Below, piece after piece: positions 9,514 through 19,169 of a DNA stretch of 64,000 nucleotides. The stretch lies in the NCBI RefSeq assembly GCF_900636825.1, contig NZ_LR134318.1:3753501-3817500 (forward strand), in the 5' to 3' direction. The notes under the pieces were generated by a model that had not been told where the DNA came from, searched no databases, and saw only the letters and a program-made list of their open reading frames with translations. Made by a program: the position numbers and the translations under genes. Each line of letters begins with the position of its first letter. Position 1 is the first letter of the stretch. This DNA is from Pseudomonas fluorescens (GTDB lineage: Bacteria; Pseudomonadota; Gammaproteobacteria; Pseudomonadales; Pseudomonadaceae).

Positions 9514-9605
9514 TCATCGCTGGCAAGCCAGCTCCCACAGTGTCCGAGTCGTACACCAAATTCATGTACACCCAAAAAACCTGTGGGAGCTGGCTTGCCA
9601 GCTAT
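9514..9605. repeat. REP inverted pair (BIME)
   Basis: TCGCTGGCAAGCCAGCTCCC and the inverted GGGAGCTGGCTTGCCAGC flank about 40 bp between two convergent genes. It belongs to the same family as the pair near 7.0 kb. Confidence 0.85.
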
Positions 9606-9626
9606 GAACGATAACTCGGTCTAGGA

Positions 9627-10856
9627 TCAGCGCTCGCTACGCAACATTTCTTTCGGCACATACTTGCCGATCTCGAACTTGCCGATCGCCGCGCGGTGCA
9701 CTTCGTCCGGGCCATCGGCGAGGCGTAAGGTGCGTTGCATGGCGTACATGTAGGCCAGCGGGAAATCGTTCGATACCCCTGCCCCGCCGTGCATCTGGAT
9801 GGCCCGATCGATCACTCGCAGCGCGACATTTGGTGCAACAACCTTGATCTGCGCAATCTCGCTCTTCGCCACTTTGTTACCGACAGTGTCCATCATGTAC
9901 GCGGCTTTCAGCGTCAGCAGACGTGCCATGTCGATTTCCATCCGCGAGTCGGCAATCTTGTCGACGTTACCGCCCAGACGCGCCAGTGGTTTGCCGAACG
10001 CAGTACGGCTCACCGAACGTTTGCACATTAGTTCCAGCGCACGCTCAGCCATGCCGACCGAACGCATGCAGTGGTGAATCCGGCCCGGGCCAAGGCGACC
10101 CTGGGCGATTTCGAAGCCGCGTCCTTCACCGAGCAGGACGTTTTCGTACGGCACGCGCACGTTGTCGAACAGCACTTCGGCATGACCGTGCGGTGCGTCG
10201 TCATAGCCGAATACCGGCAACGGACGGACGATTTTCACACCCGGTGTGTCGACCGGTACGAGGATCATCGAGTGCTGAGCGTGGCGCGGTGCATCCGGAT
10301 TGCTCAGGCCCATGAAGATCAGGATCTTGCAGCGTGGATCGCAGGCGCCGGAGGTCCACCATTTTTTGCCGTTGATCACCCACTGATCGCCATCACGCAC
10401 GGCGCGGGCCGCCATGTTGGTGGCATCGGAAGACGCCACGTCCGGCTCGGTCATGGCGAACGCCGAACGGATCTCGCCGCGCAGCAGCGGTTCGAGCCAG
10501 CGCTGTTTCTGTTCTTCGTTGGCATAGCGCACCAGCACTTCCATGTTGCCGGTGTCTGGCGCCGAGCAGTTGAACGGCTCCGGCCCGAGCAAAGAACGGC
10601 CCATGATTTCTGCCAATGGCGCGTATTCGAGATTGGTCAGGCCGGCACCGAGTTCCGATTCAGGCAGAAACAGATTCCACAGGCCTTCGGCCTTGGCCTT
10701 GGCCTTGAGCTCTTCCATGATCGCCGTCGGCTGCCAGCGATCGCCCTCGGCGACCTGCCGCTCGAACACGGCTTCGGCCGGGTAAACGTAAGTGTCCATG
10801 AACGCGGTCACGCGCTCACGCAGTTCTTGCACCTTGGGCGAATAAGCGAAATCCAT
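9627..10856 (-). CDS. Acyl-CoA dehydrogenase
   Basis: 409 residues, a flavoprotein of the acyl-CoA dehydrogenase family. Visible features are the FAD-binding segment SAFAMTEPDVASSDATNMAARA, VINGKKWWTSGACDPRCK, the C-terminal helix domain GGAGVSNDFPLAYMYA and the ADGPDEVH motif near the end, in which the Glu is the usual family base. It resembles the ACAD10/11-like bacterial group, which acts on medium or long acyl-CoA esters or on hydroxylated and branched substrates; the exact substrate is not readable. It is divergent from the LysR gene starting at 11042, with about 185 bp between them, and is probably its target. No electron-transfer flavoprotein genes are near. Confidence 0.9.
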   Translation of the reverse strand: MDFAYSPKVQELRERVTAFMDTYVYPAEAVFERQVAEGDRWQPTAIMEELKAKAKAEGLWNLFLPESELGAGLTNLEYAPLAEIMGRSLLGPEPFNCSAPDTGNMEVLVRYANEEQKQRWLEPLLRGEIRSAFAMTEPDVASSDATNMAARAVRDGDQWVINGKKWWTSGACDPRCKILIFMGLSNPDAPRHAQHSMILVPVDTPGVKIVRPLPVFGYDDAPHGHAEVLFDNVRVPYENVLLGEGRGFEIAQGRLGPGRIHHCMRSVGMAERALELMCKRSVSRTAFGKPLARLGGNVDKIADSRMEIDMARLLTLKAAYMMDTVGNKVAKSEIAQIKVVAPNVALRVIDRAIQMHGGAGVSNDFPLAYMYAMQRTLRLADGPDEVHRAAIGKFEIGKYVPKEMLRSER

Positions 10857-11041
10857 GAGCAGCTCCCGATGGTTAAGGCAGTTCTTGGGCAGAGGTTGTT
10901 CAAGTCATGCAATCGATGCTAGAACAGCACTGATAATTTACCTAGCCTATTCTCGGCGTGTATAAACATTCATCACCGATATATGATCCGCTGATCATCA
11001 GCCCAAAAACACTTGCACTTAATAACAAGAGAAGCCGCGTT

Positions 11042-11977
11042 ATGAATCTGAGCAAGGTCGACCTCAACCTTTTCATCGTCTTCGACGCGATCTACACCGA
11101 AGCCAACCTGACCCGCGCCGGGCAGATTGTCGGCATCACCCAGCCGGCGGTGTCCAACGCGCTGGCCCGGTTGCGCGAAACCTTCAACGACCCGCTGTTT
11201 GTGCGTACCGCTCAGGGCATGGTGCCGACGCCGATGGCGCAGAACATCATCGGCCCGGTGCGTAACGCCCTATCCCTGCTGCGCGTGTCGGTGCAGGAAA
11301 GCCGCATCTTCAACCCGGCGCAGGCGGCCAAGACTTACCGCATCAGCATGACCGACCTGACCGAAGCAGTGATTTTGCCGCCGCTGTTCCAGCGCCTGCG
11401 CCGCCTCGCACCGACGGTGATCATCGAAAGCTTTCTGTCCAAGCGCCGGGAAACCACCAAGGAACTGGCGGCCGGGCGGCTGGATTTCGCCGTGGACGCG
11501 CCGCTCAACACCGACCCGCAGGTTCGTCACGTCAAGCTGATGGAAGATCGCTACGTCTGTGCGATGCGCAAGGGTCACCCGATGGCGGGCAAGGAAAAAC
11601 TCTCGCTGGATGACTACCTGTCGCTAACGCACATCCACATCTCCAGCCGCCGCAGCGGTTTGGGCTATGTCGATCTGGCGCTCGGCAAAATGGGCATTCA
11701 GCGCAAGATTGCCCTGCGTTCGCAGCACTATTTGATGGCGTCGCAGGTGATGCAGCAGACGGACATGGTCATGACCGTGCCGGAGCGGTTCGCCCGTCGG
11801 CATGAATTGCAGGCGTTCAATTTGCCGGTGAACGACGTGCCGCCCGTGGAGACGCATTTGTACTGGCACGAAAGCACCGATCAGGATCCGGCGAATCGCT
11901 GGATGCGCGAGCAGATGATCGAGTTGTGCCAGCAGGTGACGGCGCAGGAGAAGAAGCTGGATAAGCAGGTGGTTTGA
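11042..11977 (+). CDS. LysR-family regulator divergent from acyl-CoA dehydrogenase
   Basis: 311 residues from the ATG at 11042 (MNLSKVDLNLFIVFDAIYTE); the upstream in-frame ATG lies in the intergenic region. The N-terminal helix-turn-helix is NLTRAGQIVGITQPAVSNALARLRETFNDPLFVRT, the NodD/NahR-like variant. The effector-binding domain follows (residues about 90-300). LysR proteins generally control the divergent gene beside them, so the acyl-CoA dehydrogenase is the likely target, with an acyl compound as possible inducer. That is inference from position only. Confidence 0.9.
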   Translation: MNLSKVDLNLFIVFDAIYTEANLTRAGQIVGITQPAVSNALARLRETFNDPLFVRTAQGMVPTPMAQNIIGPVRNALSLLRVSVQESRIFNPAQAAKTYRISMTDLTEAVILPPLFQRLRRLAPTVIIESFLSKRRETTKELAAGRLDFAVDAPLNTDPQVRHVKLMEDRYVCAMRKGHPMAGKEKLSLDDYLSLTHIHISSRRSGLGYVDLALGKMGIQRKIALRSQHYLMASQVMQQTDMVMTVPERFARRHELQAFNLPVNDVPPVETHLYWHESTDQDPANRWMREQMIELCQQVTAQEKKLDKQVV

Positions 11978-11985
11978 GGATGAAT

Positions 11986-12066
11986 CAAAAGATCGCAGCC
12001 TGCGGCAGCTCCTGCATTTGGAATGCATTCCCTCTGTAGGAGCTGCCGCAGGCTGCGATCTTTTTT
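11986..12066. repeat. REP inverted pair, GATCGCAGCC family
   Basis: AAAAGATCGCAGCCTGCGGC and GCCGCAGGCTGCGATCTTTT are inverted around about 40 bp. The T-run on the right arm makes it a plausible terminator for the LysR gene and it lies just before the liuR promoter. Confidence 0.85.
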
Positions 12067-12071
12067 CCTTC

Positions 12072-12087
12072 TTGACGTAAACGTAAA
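12072..12087. promoter_or_regulatory. LiuR operator / liuR promoter
   Basis: TTGACGTAAACGTAAA is a 16-bp imperfect palindrome located 44 bp before the liuR start. Its TTGACG can serve as the -35 box, with a spacing of 18-19 bp to a weak -10 (TAGCTT), the long spacer usual for MerR-type control. Two close copies precede liuA. LiuR palindromes of this form are known from proteobacteria. Confidence 0.8.
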
Positions 12088-12130
12088 CCACCGATTAGCT
12101 TAGCGCCATGCCCCTATTCCGAGCGCTTTC

Positions 12131-12532
12131 ATGAGCAGTCAGACTTACAGCATTTCCGATCTCGCCCGCGAGCTGGACATCACCACGCGGGCGATTCGTT
12201 TCTATGAAGAGCAAGGCTTGCTCAGCCCCGAGCGCCGCGGACAAGAGCGCATTTATTCCCCGCGCGACAAAGTCACGCTGAAACTGATCCTGCGCGGCAA
12301 GCGCATCGGCTTTTCGCTGGCCGAGTGCCGCGAACTGATCGAACTCTACGACCCGTCCAGCGGTAACACCAAACAGCTCAACAGCATGCTGGCGAAAATC
12401 AGCGAGCGCCGCGAGCAACTCGAGCAACAGCTGCTGGATATCGAACAGATGAAGCTCGAGCTTGATACCGCCGAAGAACGCTGCGTGCAGGCGCTGGAGC
12501 AGACGCTCAAGAGTCAGCAAATAGCCCAGTAG
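12131..12532 (+). CDS. liuR: LiuR, MerR-family regulator of leucine/isovalerate degradation
   Basis: 133 residues. The MerR DNA-binding domain occupies the N-terminus (YSISDLARELDITTRAIRFYEEQGLLSPERRGQERIYS), followed by a coiled-coil dimerisation helix (KISERREQLEQQLLDIEQMKLELDTAEER) and no cysteine metal site, as expected of LiuR. It stands ahead of liuE and upstream of the split liuABCD operon, and copies of the same palindrome precede liuR and liuA. LiuR proteins respond to branched-chain acyl-CoA intermediates. Reading frame, length and context all agree. Confidence 0.92.
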   Translation: MSSQTYSISDLARELDITTRAIRFYEEQGLLSPERRGQERIYSPRDKVTLKLILRGKRIGFSLAECRELIELYDPSSGNTKQLNSMLAKISERREQLEQQLLDIEQMKLELDTAEERCVQALEQTLKSQQIAQ

Positions 12533-12550
12533 TCAGGCACTACACCTTTC

Positions 12551-12645
12551 CCTGTGGGAGCGGGCTTGCCCGCGATGGCGTCGGGTCAGTCAACATCATT
12601 GCAGGATGTTCCGGCCTCATCGCGGGCGAGCCCGCTCCCACAGGG
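12551..12645. repeat. REP inverted pair (GTGGGAGCGGGCTTGC family)
   Basis: CCTGTGGGAGCGGGCTTGCC and the inverted GGCGAGCCCGCTCCCACAGG frame about 55 bp between liuR and liuE. This is a third REP family in the window. Confidence 0.85.
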
Positions 12646-12676
12646 ATCACCACGAATCCACGAAGCAGGTCCGCCC

Positions 12677-13576
12677 ATGTCCCTCCCCTCCCAAGTACGC
12701 CTGATCGAAGTCGGCCCGCGCGATGGCCTGCAGAACGAAGCCCAGCCCATCAGCGTTGCCGACAAGGTGCAACTGGTCGACGCCTTGAGCGCCGCCGGCC
12801 TTGGCTATATTGAAGTCGGCAGTTTCGTTTCGCCCAAATGGGTGCCGCAAATGGCCGGTTCCGCCGAAGTGTTTGCGCAAATCCAGCGCAAGCCCGGCGT
12901 GACCTACGGCGCGCTGGCGCCCAACCTGCGGGGGTTTGAAGATGCCATCGCCGCTGGGGTGAAGGAAGTCGCCGTGTTCGCCGCTGCCTCGGAAGCCTTT
13001 TCGCAGCGCAATATCAATTGCTCGATCAGCGAAAGTCTGGCGCGCTTTGCGCCGATCATGAACGCGGCGCAACAACACGGCGTAACCGTGCGCGGTTACG
13101 TCTCGTGCGTGCTTGGCTGCCCCTACGAAGGCACGGTCGCGCCGGAGCAAGTGGCGAGTGTCGCCCGCGAGCTGTACGCGATGGGCTGCTACGAAGTGTC
13201 GTTGGGCGACACCATCGGCACCGGTACGGCGGGCGCGACCCGGCGTTTGTTCGAGGTGGTGTCGGCTCACGTGCCACGGGAAAAACTGGCCGGGCATTTC
13301 CACGATACGTATGGCCAGGCGATGGCCAATATCTACGCCAGCTTGCTCGAAGGCATTTCAGTGTTCGACAGCTCTATCGCGGGACTCGGCGGCTGCCCAT
13401 ACGCCAAAGGTGCGAGCGGTAACGTCGCCACGGAAGACGTCGTGTACCTGCTCAACGGCCTCGGCATCGACAGCGGAATCGACCTGGACGCCTTGATTGC
13501 CGCGGGTCAACGGATCAGCGCGGTGCTCGGTCGCCCCAGCGGTTCGCGTGTGGCCAAGGCGCGCAGTGCGCAGTGA
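12677..13576 (+). CDS. liuE: Hydroxymethylglutaryl-CoA lyase
   Basis: 299 residues from the ATG at 12677 (MSLPSQVRLIEVGPRDGLQN), the usual length. The HMGL-like TIM barrel shows the N-terminal VGPRDGLQNE with the catalytic Arg-Asp, the metal/acid region SLGDTIGTGTAG, the metal ligand motif GHFHDTYGQA and the catalytic-cysteine loop GGCPYAKGASGNVATEDV. It splits HMG-CoA into acetyl-CoA and acetoacetate, the last step of leucine degradation. The gene is also called mvaB. In this genome it is separated from liuABCD by the CrcY RNA and an acyl-CoA synthetase. The longer open frame upstream runs through a REP pair and is not coding. Confidence 0.94.
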   Translation: MSLPSQVRLIEVGPRDGLQNEAQPISVADKVQLVDALSAAGLGYIEVGSFVSPKWVPQMAGSAEVFAQIQRKPGVTYGALAPNLRGFEDAIAAGVKEVAVFAAASEAFSQRNINCSISESLARFAPIMNAAQQHGVTVRGYVSCVLGCPYEGTVAPEQVASVARELYAMGCYEVSLGDTIGTGTAGATRRLFEVVSAHVPREKLAGHFHDTYGQAMANIYASLLEGISVFDSSIAGLGGCPYAKGASGNVATEDVVYLLNGLGIDSGIDLDALIAAGQRISAVLGRPSGSRVAKARSAQ

Positions 13577-13578
13577 GG

Positions 13579-13617
13579 TGTTACCCCGGTCCAGAATGTG
13601 GGCAAAAGCGAGTAACA
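13579..13617. promoter_or_regulatory. Candidate CbrB upstream activator half-sites
   Basis: TGTTAC at 13579-13584 and GTAACA at 13612-13617 are inverted half-sites about 85-120 bp upstream of the -24/-12 promoter of the CrcY RNA. CbrB, the enhancer-binding partner of CbrA, is known to activate crcZ and crcY, and its sites contain TGTTAC/GTAACA. The 27-bp gap between the half-sites is longer than I would expect, so the pairing is tentative. Confidence 0.45.
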
Positions 13618-13698
13618 CGGAAACAAATTGTCTGGCTTTGCCGAGATTGAAAATTCTCTGAATTTATAAACTGTTGATTTTAAAGGGTTTTTAAAAGT

Positions 13699-13714
13699 TG
13701 GCACGACACCTGCT
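13699..13714 (+). promoter_or_regulatory. Sigma-54 (-24/-12) promoter of CrcY
   Basis: TGGCACGACACCTGCT has GG at 13700-13701 and GC at 13712-13713 with exactly ten bases between, the defining sigma-54 spacing. The expected start is about 13725, just where the A-rich transcript begins. Confidence 0.85.
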
Positions 13715-13724
13715 TTCTCTATCG

Positions 13725-14098
13725 CATAACAAGAATAAAAAGCCGCAAACCAATAAAAACAAGACGAAACGACTCTGACATAACAAAAACAACACGGCAG
13801 AGACGCAGCTAACAGATTTTTTTGGAGAAGGTGTGCTTTTCAGGGTGCTCTCAGGAGTGACCCGCAACCGGGCAGAGAACAATAAAACTACCCTCAGGTA
13901 GCTCCCGAATCGGTTGGATCGCTTGGCGAGAAAGTAGATCAGCGCTCAAAAAAATACGTTTGCTCTTGACCCCGGATGGGGGTCGCCAAAACAGCGGTAA
14001 AGGGCCACGGTTGCCAAAAACAACAACAGACCGACCCTCAATAATAAAAAAGAGCACGCAACGACAAAATTAAAGGGGAGCCTCGGCTCCCCTTTGTG
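13725..14098 (+). ncRNA. crcY: CrcY small RNA (Hfq/Crc sequestering RNA)
   Basis: This stretch holds no credible reading frame but has six A-rich AANAANAA-type motifs: near 13729-13741, 13752-13763, 13782-13793, 13878-13888, 14015-14028 and 14040-14051. Such CA motifs let CrcZ/CrcY bind many Hfq-Crc complexes and relieve carbon catabolite repression. It starts below a sigma-54 promoter and ends in a GC-rich hairpin (AAAGGGGAGC-CTCG-GCTCCCCTTT, 14072-14095). The length of about 370 nt matches P. putida CrcY. In P. putida, crcY also lies next to the HMG-CoA lyase gene, as here. I call it CrcY rather than CrcZ because CrcZ is found between cbrB and pcnB. Confidence 0.9.
14072..14098 (+). terminator. 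Terminator of CrcY
   Basis: AAAGGGGAGC CTCG GCTCCCCTTT forms a ten-pair stem with a four-base loop, followed by a short T-containing tail. Confidence 0.85.
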
Positions 14099-14118
14099 CT
14101 TTCCAGGATTTGTGTTTT

Positions 14119-14187
14119 AAAAGATCGCAGCCTGCGGCAGCTCCTACACCGATCCCTGTAGGAGTTGCCGCAGGCTGCGATCTTTTG
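14119..14187. repeat. REP inverted pair, GATCGCAGCC family
   Basis: AAAAGATCGCAGCCTGCGGC and GCCGCAGGCTGCGATCTTTT flank about 25 bp, between CrcY and the convergent acyl-CoA synthetase gene. Confidence 0.85.
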
Positions 14188-14192
14188 GGTTT

Positions 14193-15887
14193 TCAAAGCA
14201 CTCCTTTCAGCTCCTCAATACTGATCTCACGCATCCGAAACTTCTGAATTTTGCCCGTCACCGTCATCGGAAACGCGTCGACAAACTTGAAGTGCCGCGG
14301 CGTCTTGAAGTGGGCGATGCGCTCCTTGCACCAGGTTTGCAGCTCTTGCTCGGTGGCGCTGTGGCCGGGGTGGAATTTGATCCAGGCAACAATCTCCTCA
14401 CCATAACGCGAGCAAGGAATGCCGATCACCTGCACGTCCGCCACAGCCGGATGGGTGAAGAAAAACTCTTCCAGCTCGCGCGGATAGATGTTTTCGCCAC
14501 CGCGAATGATCATGTCCTTGTTGCGCCCGGCGATGTTGACGTAGCCCGCCGCGTCCATGCTCGCCAGGTCGCCGGTGTGCATCCAGCCCGCCGCATCGAT
14601 GGCGTCGGCGGTAGCTTGCGGGTTGTTCCAGTAGCCGAGCATCACGCTGTAACCGCGCGTACAGAGTTCGCCGATGGTGCCACGCGGGACCAGATTGCCG
14701 GCATCATCGATGATTTTGCTTTCCAGTTGCGGCTGGGTACGGCCGACGGTCGTTACGCGCAGCTCCAGCTCGTCGTCCGGGCCGGTTTGCAAAGATACCG
14801 GGCTGGTTTCGGTCATGCCGTAGGCAATCTGCACTTCGCTCATGTGCATCTCGCTGATAACCCGGCGCATCACTTCAATCGGGCAGGTGGCGCCGGCCAT
14901 GATTCCGGTGCGCAGGCTCGACAGATCGCATGCGCTGCGCTGCGGCTGGTCGAGCATGGCGATGAACATGGTCGGCACACCGTAGAGTGCGGTGGCTTTT
15001 TCTTCGGTGACGGTTTGCAGGGTCAGCCAGGGATCGAACGCGTCGTTGGGGTAAATCATCGTACTGCCGTGGGTGATGCAGCCGAGATTACCCATGACCA
15101 TGCCGAAGCAATGGTAGAGCGGCACCGGGATCACCAGCCGATCAGCCGGGGTCAGCCCGATGCTTTCGCCGACCATGTAACCGTTGTTGAGAATGTTGTA
15201 ATGACTGAGGATCGCGCCCTTGGGAAAACCGGTAGTGCCGGAGGTGTACTGGATGTTGACGGGTTGCTCGAAGTGCAGGCTTGCGCCCCGTTCGCTGAGT
15301 TGTTGCGGGGGAACGCTGGCGGCCATATCGGTCAGTTGCGACCACGGCAGAAACCCTGATGGCGGTTGTGGGTCGAGGCTGATAACGCCGCGCAAATCCG
15401 GCAGACGCTCGCTGCGCAATTGGCCGATGGATTGCTCGGCCAGTTCCGGCACCAACCCTTGCAACATGCTGTGGTAGTTGGAGGACTTGAACGCGCCAGC
15501 GCACACCAGCCACTGGCAGCCGGATTGTTTGAGCACGTATTCGAGTTCGGAGCTGCGGTACGCCGGATTGATGTTGACCAGGATCACGCCGATTTTCGCC
15601 GTGGCGAACTGGGTGATGCACCACTGCGCGCAATTCGGCGCCCAGATACCGAGGCGGTCGCCGGTCTGCAAACCCAGCGCGAGCAGCGCTCTGGCATGGA
15701 GATCCACCGCCGCGGTCAGTTGTCTCCAGGTGTAACGCAGTTGCTGATGACGGACGACAAGCGCTTCACCGTCGGGATATTGCGCGGCAGTTTCATCTAA
15801 CTTCTGCCCGATGGTCATCGCCAGCAAGGCTTTGTCCTGAGCCCCTTGGCTGTAGCTGCGCTGCGGGTTTGCACTGGGTTGATCCAT
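14193..15887 (-). CDS. AMP-dependent acyl-CoA synthetase/ligase
   Basis: 564 residues from the ATG at 15887 (MDQPSANPQRSYSQGAQDKA). A longer open frame reaches into a REP pair and is rejected. The adenylate-forming motifs are clear: the P-loop YTSGTTGFPKGAILSH, AYGMTETSPVS (A5), GYWNNPQATADAIDAAGWMHTGDLASMD (A7) and the Lys motif RNKDMIIRGGENIYPRELEE with the catalytic VTGKIQKFRMRE near the end. It makes acyl-CoA from a carboxylic acid, ATP and CoA, probably a medium- or branched-chain acid. It is divergent from liuA across an intergenic region with two LiuR palindromes, so it may feed isovalerate or related acids into the Liu pathway; substrate and co-regulation are inference. Confidence 0.92.
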   Translation of the reverse strand: MDQPSANPQRSYSQGAQDKALLAMTIGQKLDETAAQYPDGEALVVRHQQLRYTWRQLTAAVDLHARALLALGLQTGDRLGIWAPNCAQWCITQFATAKIGVILVNINPAYRSSELEYVLKQSGCQWLVCAGAFKSSNYHSMLQGLVPELAEQSIGQLRSERLPDLRGVISLDPQPPSGFLPWSQLTDMAASVPPQQLSERGASLHFEQPVNIQYTSGTTGFPKGAILSHYNILNNGYMVGESIGLTPADRLVIPVPLYHCFGMVMGNLGCITHGSTMIYPNDAFDPWLTLQTVTEEKATALYGVPTMFIAMLDQPQRSACDLSSLRTGIMAGATCPIEVMRRVISEMHMSEVQIAYGMTETSPVSLQTGPDDELELRVTTVGRTQPQLESKIIDDAGNLVPRGTIGELCTRGYSVMLGYWNNPQATADAIDAAGWMHTGDLASMDAAGYVNIAGRNKDMIIRGGENIYPRELEEFFFTHPAVADVQVIGIPCSRYGEEIVAWIKFHPGHSATEQELQTWCKERIAHFKTPRHFKFVDAFPMTVTGKIQKFRMREISIEELKGVL

Positions 15888-15934
15888 GACGACCCCTATT
15901 GTCTTTATTAGTGGGTTTCCCGGTTTCGATCCCC

Positions 15935-16027
15935 TTGTGGGAGCGAGCCTGCTCGCGAAGACGCCAGCATATTCAGCATGAATGTTCACTGAACTGACGC
16001 TTTCGCGAGCAGGCTCGCTCTCACAGG
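15935..16027. repeat. REP inverted pair (GTGGGAGCGAGCCTGCTCGC family)
   Basis: GTGGGAGCGAGCCTGCTCGC and its inverted match GCGAGCAGGCTCGCTCTCAC surround about 45 bp in the divergent gap before liuA. It is the most frequent REP type in the right half of the window. Confidence 0.85.
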
Positions 16028-16072
16028 TTTCATTCGGCATTCAATCCTGATCTGTCCTTACTCTCGCTCAAG

Positions 16073-16131
16073 TTGACGTTCACGTAAAGCCGATTGACAG
16101 CCGAACGCCGGAAGCTTTACGTTAACGTAAA
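16073..16131. promoter_or_regulatory. Two LiuR operators upstream of liuABCD
   Basis: TTGACGTTCACGTAAA (16073-16088) and the perfect palindrome TTTACGTTAACGTAAA (16116-16131) lie 43 bp apart, 56-114 bp before liuA. Both match the site in front of liuR. They are also within 230 bp of the divergent acyl-CoA synthetase start, so both directions could be controlled. Confidence 0.85.
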
Positions 16132-16186
16132 GCTGAACGCCGATTCATCGTGCGCTCCACCCGATAAAAAAGCCAAAAGGTGACCC

Positions 16187-17350
16187 ATGAGCTATCCATC
16201 CCTGAACTTCGCCCTCGGTGAAACCATCGACATGCTGCGCGATCAGGTTCAGTCCTTCGTCGCCGATCAGATCGCCCCGCGTGCCGCGCAGATCGACCGC
16301 GACAACCTGTTCCCCGCCGACATGTGGCGAAAGTTCGGTGACATGGGCCTGCTCGGCATCACCGTGCCGGAAGAGTACGGCGGCGCCGGGCTGGGTTACC
16401 TCGCGCACGTCGTCGCCATGGAAGAAATCAGTCGTGGCTCGGCCTCGGTGGCGTTGTCCTACGGCGCGCATTCGAACCTCTGCGTCAACCAGATCAACCG
16501 CAACGGCAATCACGAACAAAAGACCAAGTATCTGCCGAAATTGATCAGCGGCGAGCACGTCGGCGCGCTCGCCATGAGCGAACCGAATGCCGGTTCCGAC
16601 GTGGTCTCGATGAAGCTGCGCGCCGACAAACGTGGCGACCGCTTCGTGCTCAACGGCAGCAAAACCTGGATCACCAACGGCCCCGACGCCAACACCTACG
16701 TGATCTACGCCAAAACCGATCTGGAAAAAGGTCCGCACGGCATCACCGCATTCATCGTCGAGCGCGACTGGAAAGGTTTCAGCCGCAGCAACAAGTTCGA
16801 CAAGCTCGGCATGCGCGGTTCCAACACTTGCGAGCTGTTTTTCGATGACGTCGAAGTGCCAGAAGAGAACATCCTCGGCGCGCTTAACGGTGGCGTGAAA
16901 GTGTTGATGAGTGGCCTCGATTACGAGCGCGTTGTGCTGTCGGGCGGACCGACCGGAATCATGCAGTCGTGCATGGACCTGATCGTGCCGTATATCCACG
17001 ACCGCAAGCAGTTCGGCCAGAGCATCGGCGAATTCCAGCTGATCCAGGGCAAAGTGGCGGACATGTACACCCAGCTCAACGCCAGCCGCGCTTATCTCTA
17101 CGCGGTGGCGCAGGCCTGCGAACGCGGCGAGACCACGCGCAAGGACGCGGCCGGGGTGATCCTCTACACCGCGGAGCGCGCCACACAAATGGCCCTCGAC
17201 GCGATCCAGATTCTTGGCGGCAACGGCTACATCAACGAATTCCCGGCCGGTCGTCTGTTGCGCGACGCCAAGCTGTACGAAATCGGCGCCGGCACCAGCG
17301 AGATTCGTCGCATGCTCATCGGTCGCGAACTGTTTAACGAGACGAAATGA
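16187..17350 (+). CDS. liuA: Isovaleryl-CoA dehydrogenase
   Basis: 387 residues, FAD-dependent. It has the acyl-CoA dehydrogenase signatures ALAMSEPNAGSDVVSMKLRA and QILGGNGYINEFPAGRLLRDAKLYEIGAGTSEIRR. The catalytic base is Glu247 in GLDYERVVLSGGPTGIMQ; this helix position for the Glu, rather than the C-terminal one, separates isovaleryl-CoA dehydrogenases from the other family members. It oxidises isovaleryl-CoA to 3-methylcrotonyl-CoA in leucine catabolism. A ribosome site AAGGTG precedes the ATG. It heads liuABCD under two LiuR palindromes. Confidence 0.95.
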   Translation: MSYPSLNFALGETIDMLRDQVQSFVADQIAPRAAQIDRDNLFPADMWRKFGDMGLLGITVPEEYGGAGLGYLAHVVAMEEISRGSASVALSYGAHSNLCVNQINRNGNHEQKTKYLPKLISGEHVGALAMSEPNAGSDVVSMKLRADKRGDRFVLNGSKTWITNGPDANTYVIYAKTDLEKGPHGITAFIVERDWKGFSRSNKFDKLGMRGSNTCELFFDDVEVPEENILGALNGGVKVLMSGLDYERVVLSGGPTGIMQSCMDLIVPYIHDRKQFGQSIGEFQLIQGKVADMYTQLNASRAYLYAVAQACERGETTRKDAAGVILYTAERATQMALDAIQILGGNGYINEFPAGRLLRDAKLYEIGAGTSEIRRMLIGRELFNETK

Positions 17351-17366
17351 ATTTCGTCAGCTGCGA

Positions 17367-17424
17367 GCTACAAGCTACAAGCTGCAAGAGAACAGCTGTC
17401 GCTTGCCGCTTGTAGCTTGTAGCT
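17367..17424. repeat. Inverted repeat of AGCTACAAGC units
   Basis: AGCTACAAGCTACAAGC is mirrored by GCTTGTAGCTTGTAGCT across about 25 bp in the liuA-liuB gap. A half copy (TACAAGCTACAAGC) recurs after the AraC gene near 53670. It differs from the REP families and may be a processing or attenuation hairpin within the operon. Confidence 0.75.
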
Positions 17425-17449
17425 CGAAGCTGCTTACGGAGTAAGCCCC

Positions 17450-19054
<1,605 letters not shown>

Positions 19055-19059
19055 TTTTT

Positions 19060-19149
19060 TGTGGGAGCGAGCCTGCTCGCGAAGGCTTCAGCGCGATTCA
19101 TCTCAATGACCGCGCCATCGTTTTTCGCGAGCCGGCGCACTCCCACAGG
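19060..19149. repeat. REP inverted pair, diverged
   Basis: GTGGGAGCGAGCCTGCTCGC pairs with a diverged right arm TCGCGAGCCGGCGCACTCCC between liuB and liuC. The mismatched right arm suggests an old copy. Confidence 0.75.
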
Positions 19150-19169
19150 AACCGTGGAGACGGAAGAAT

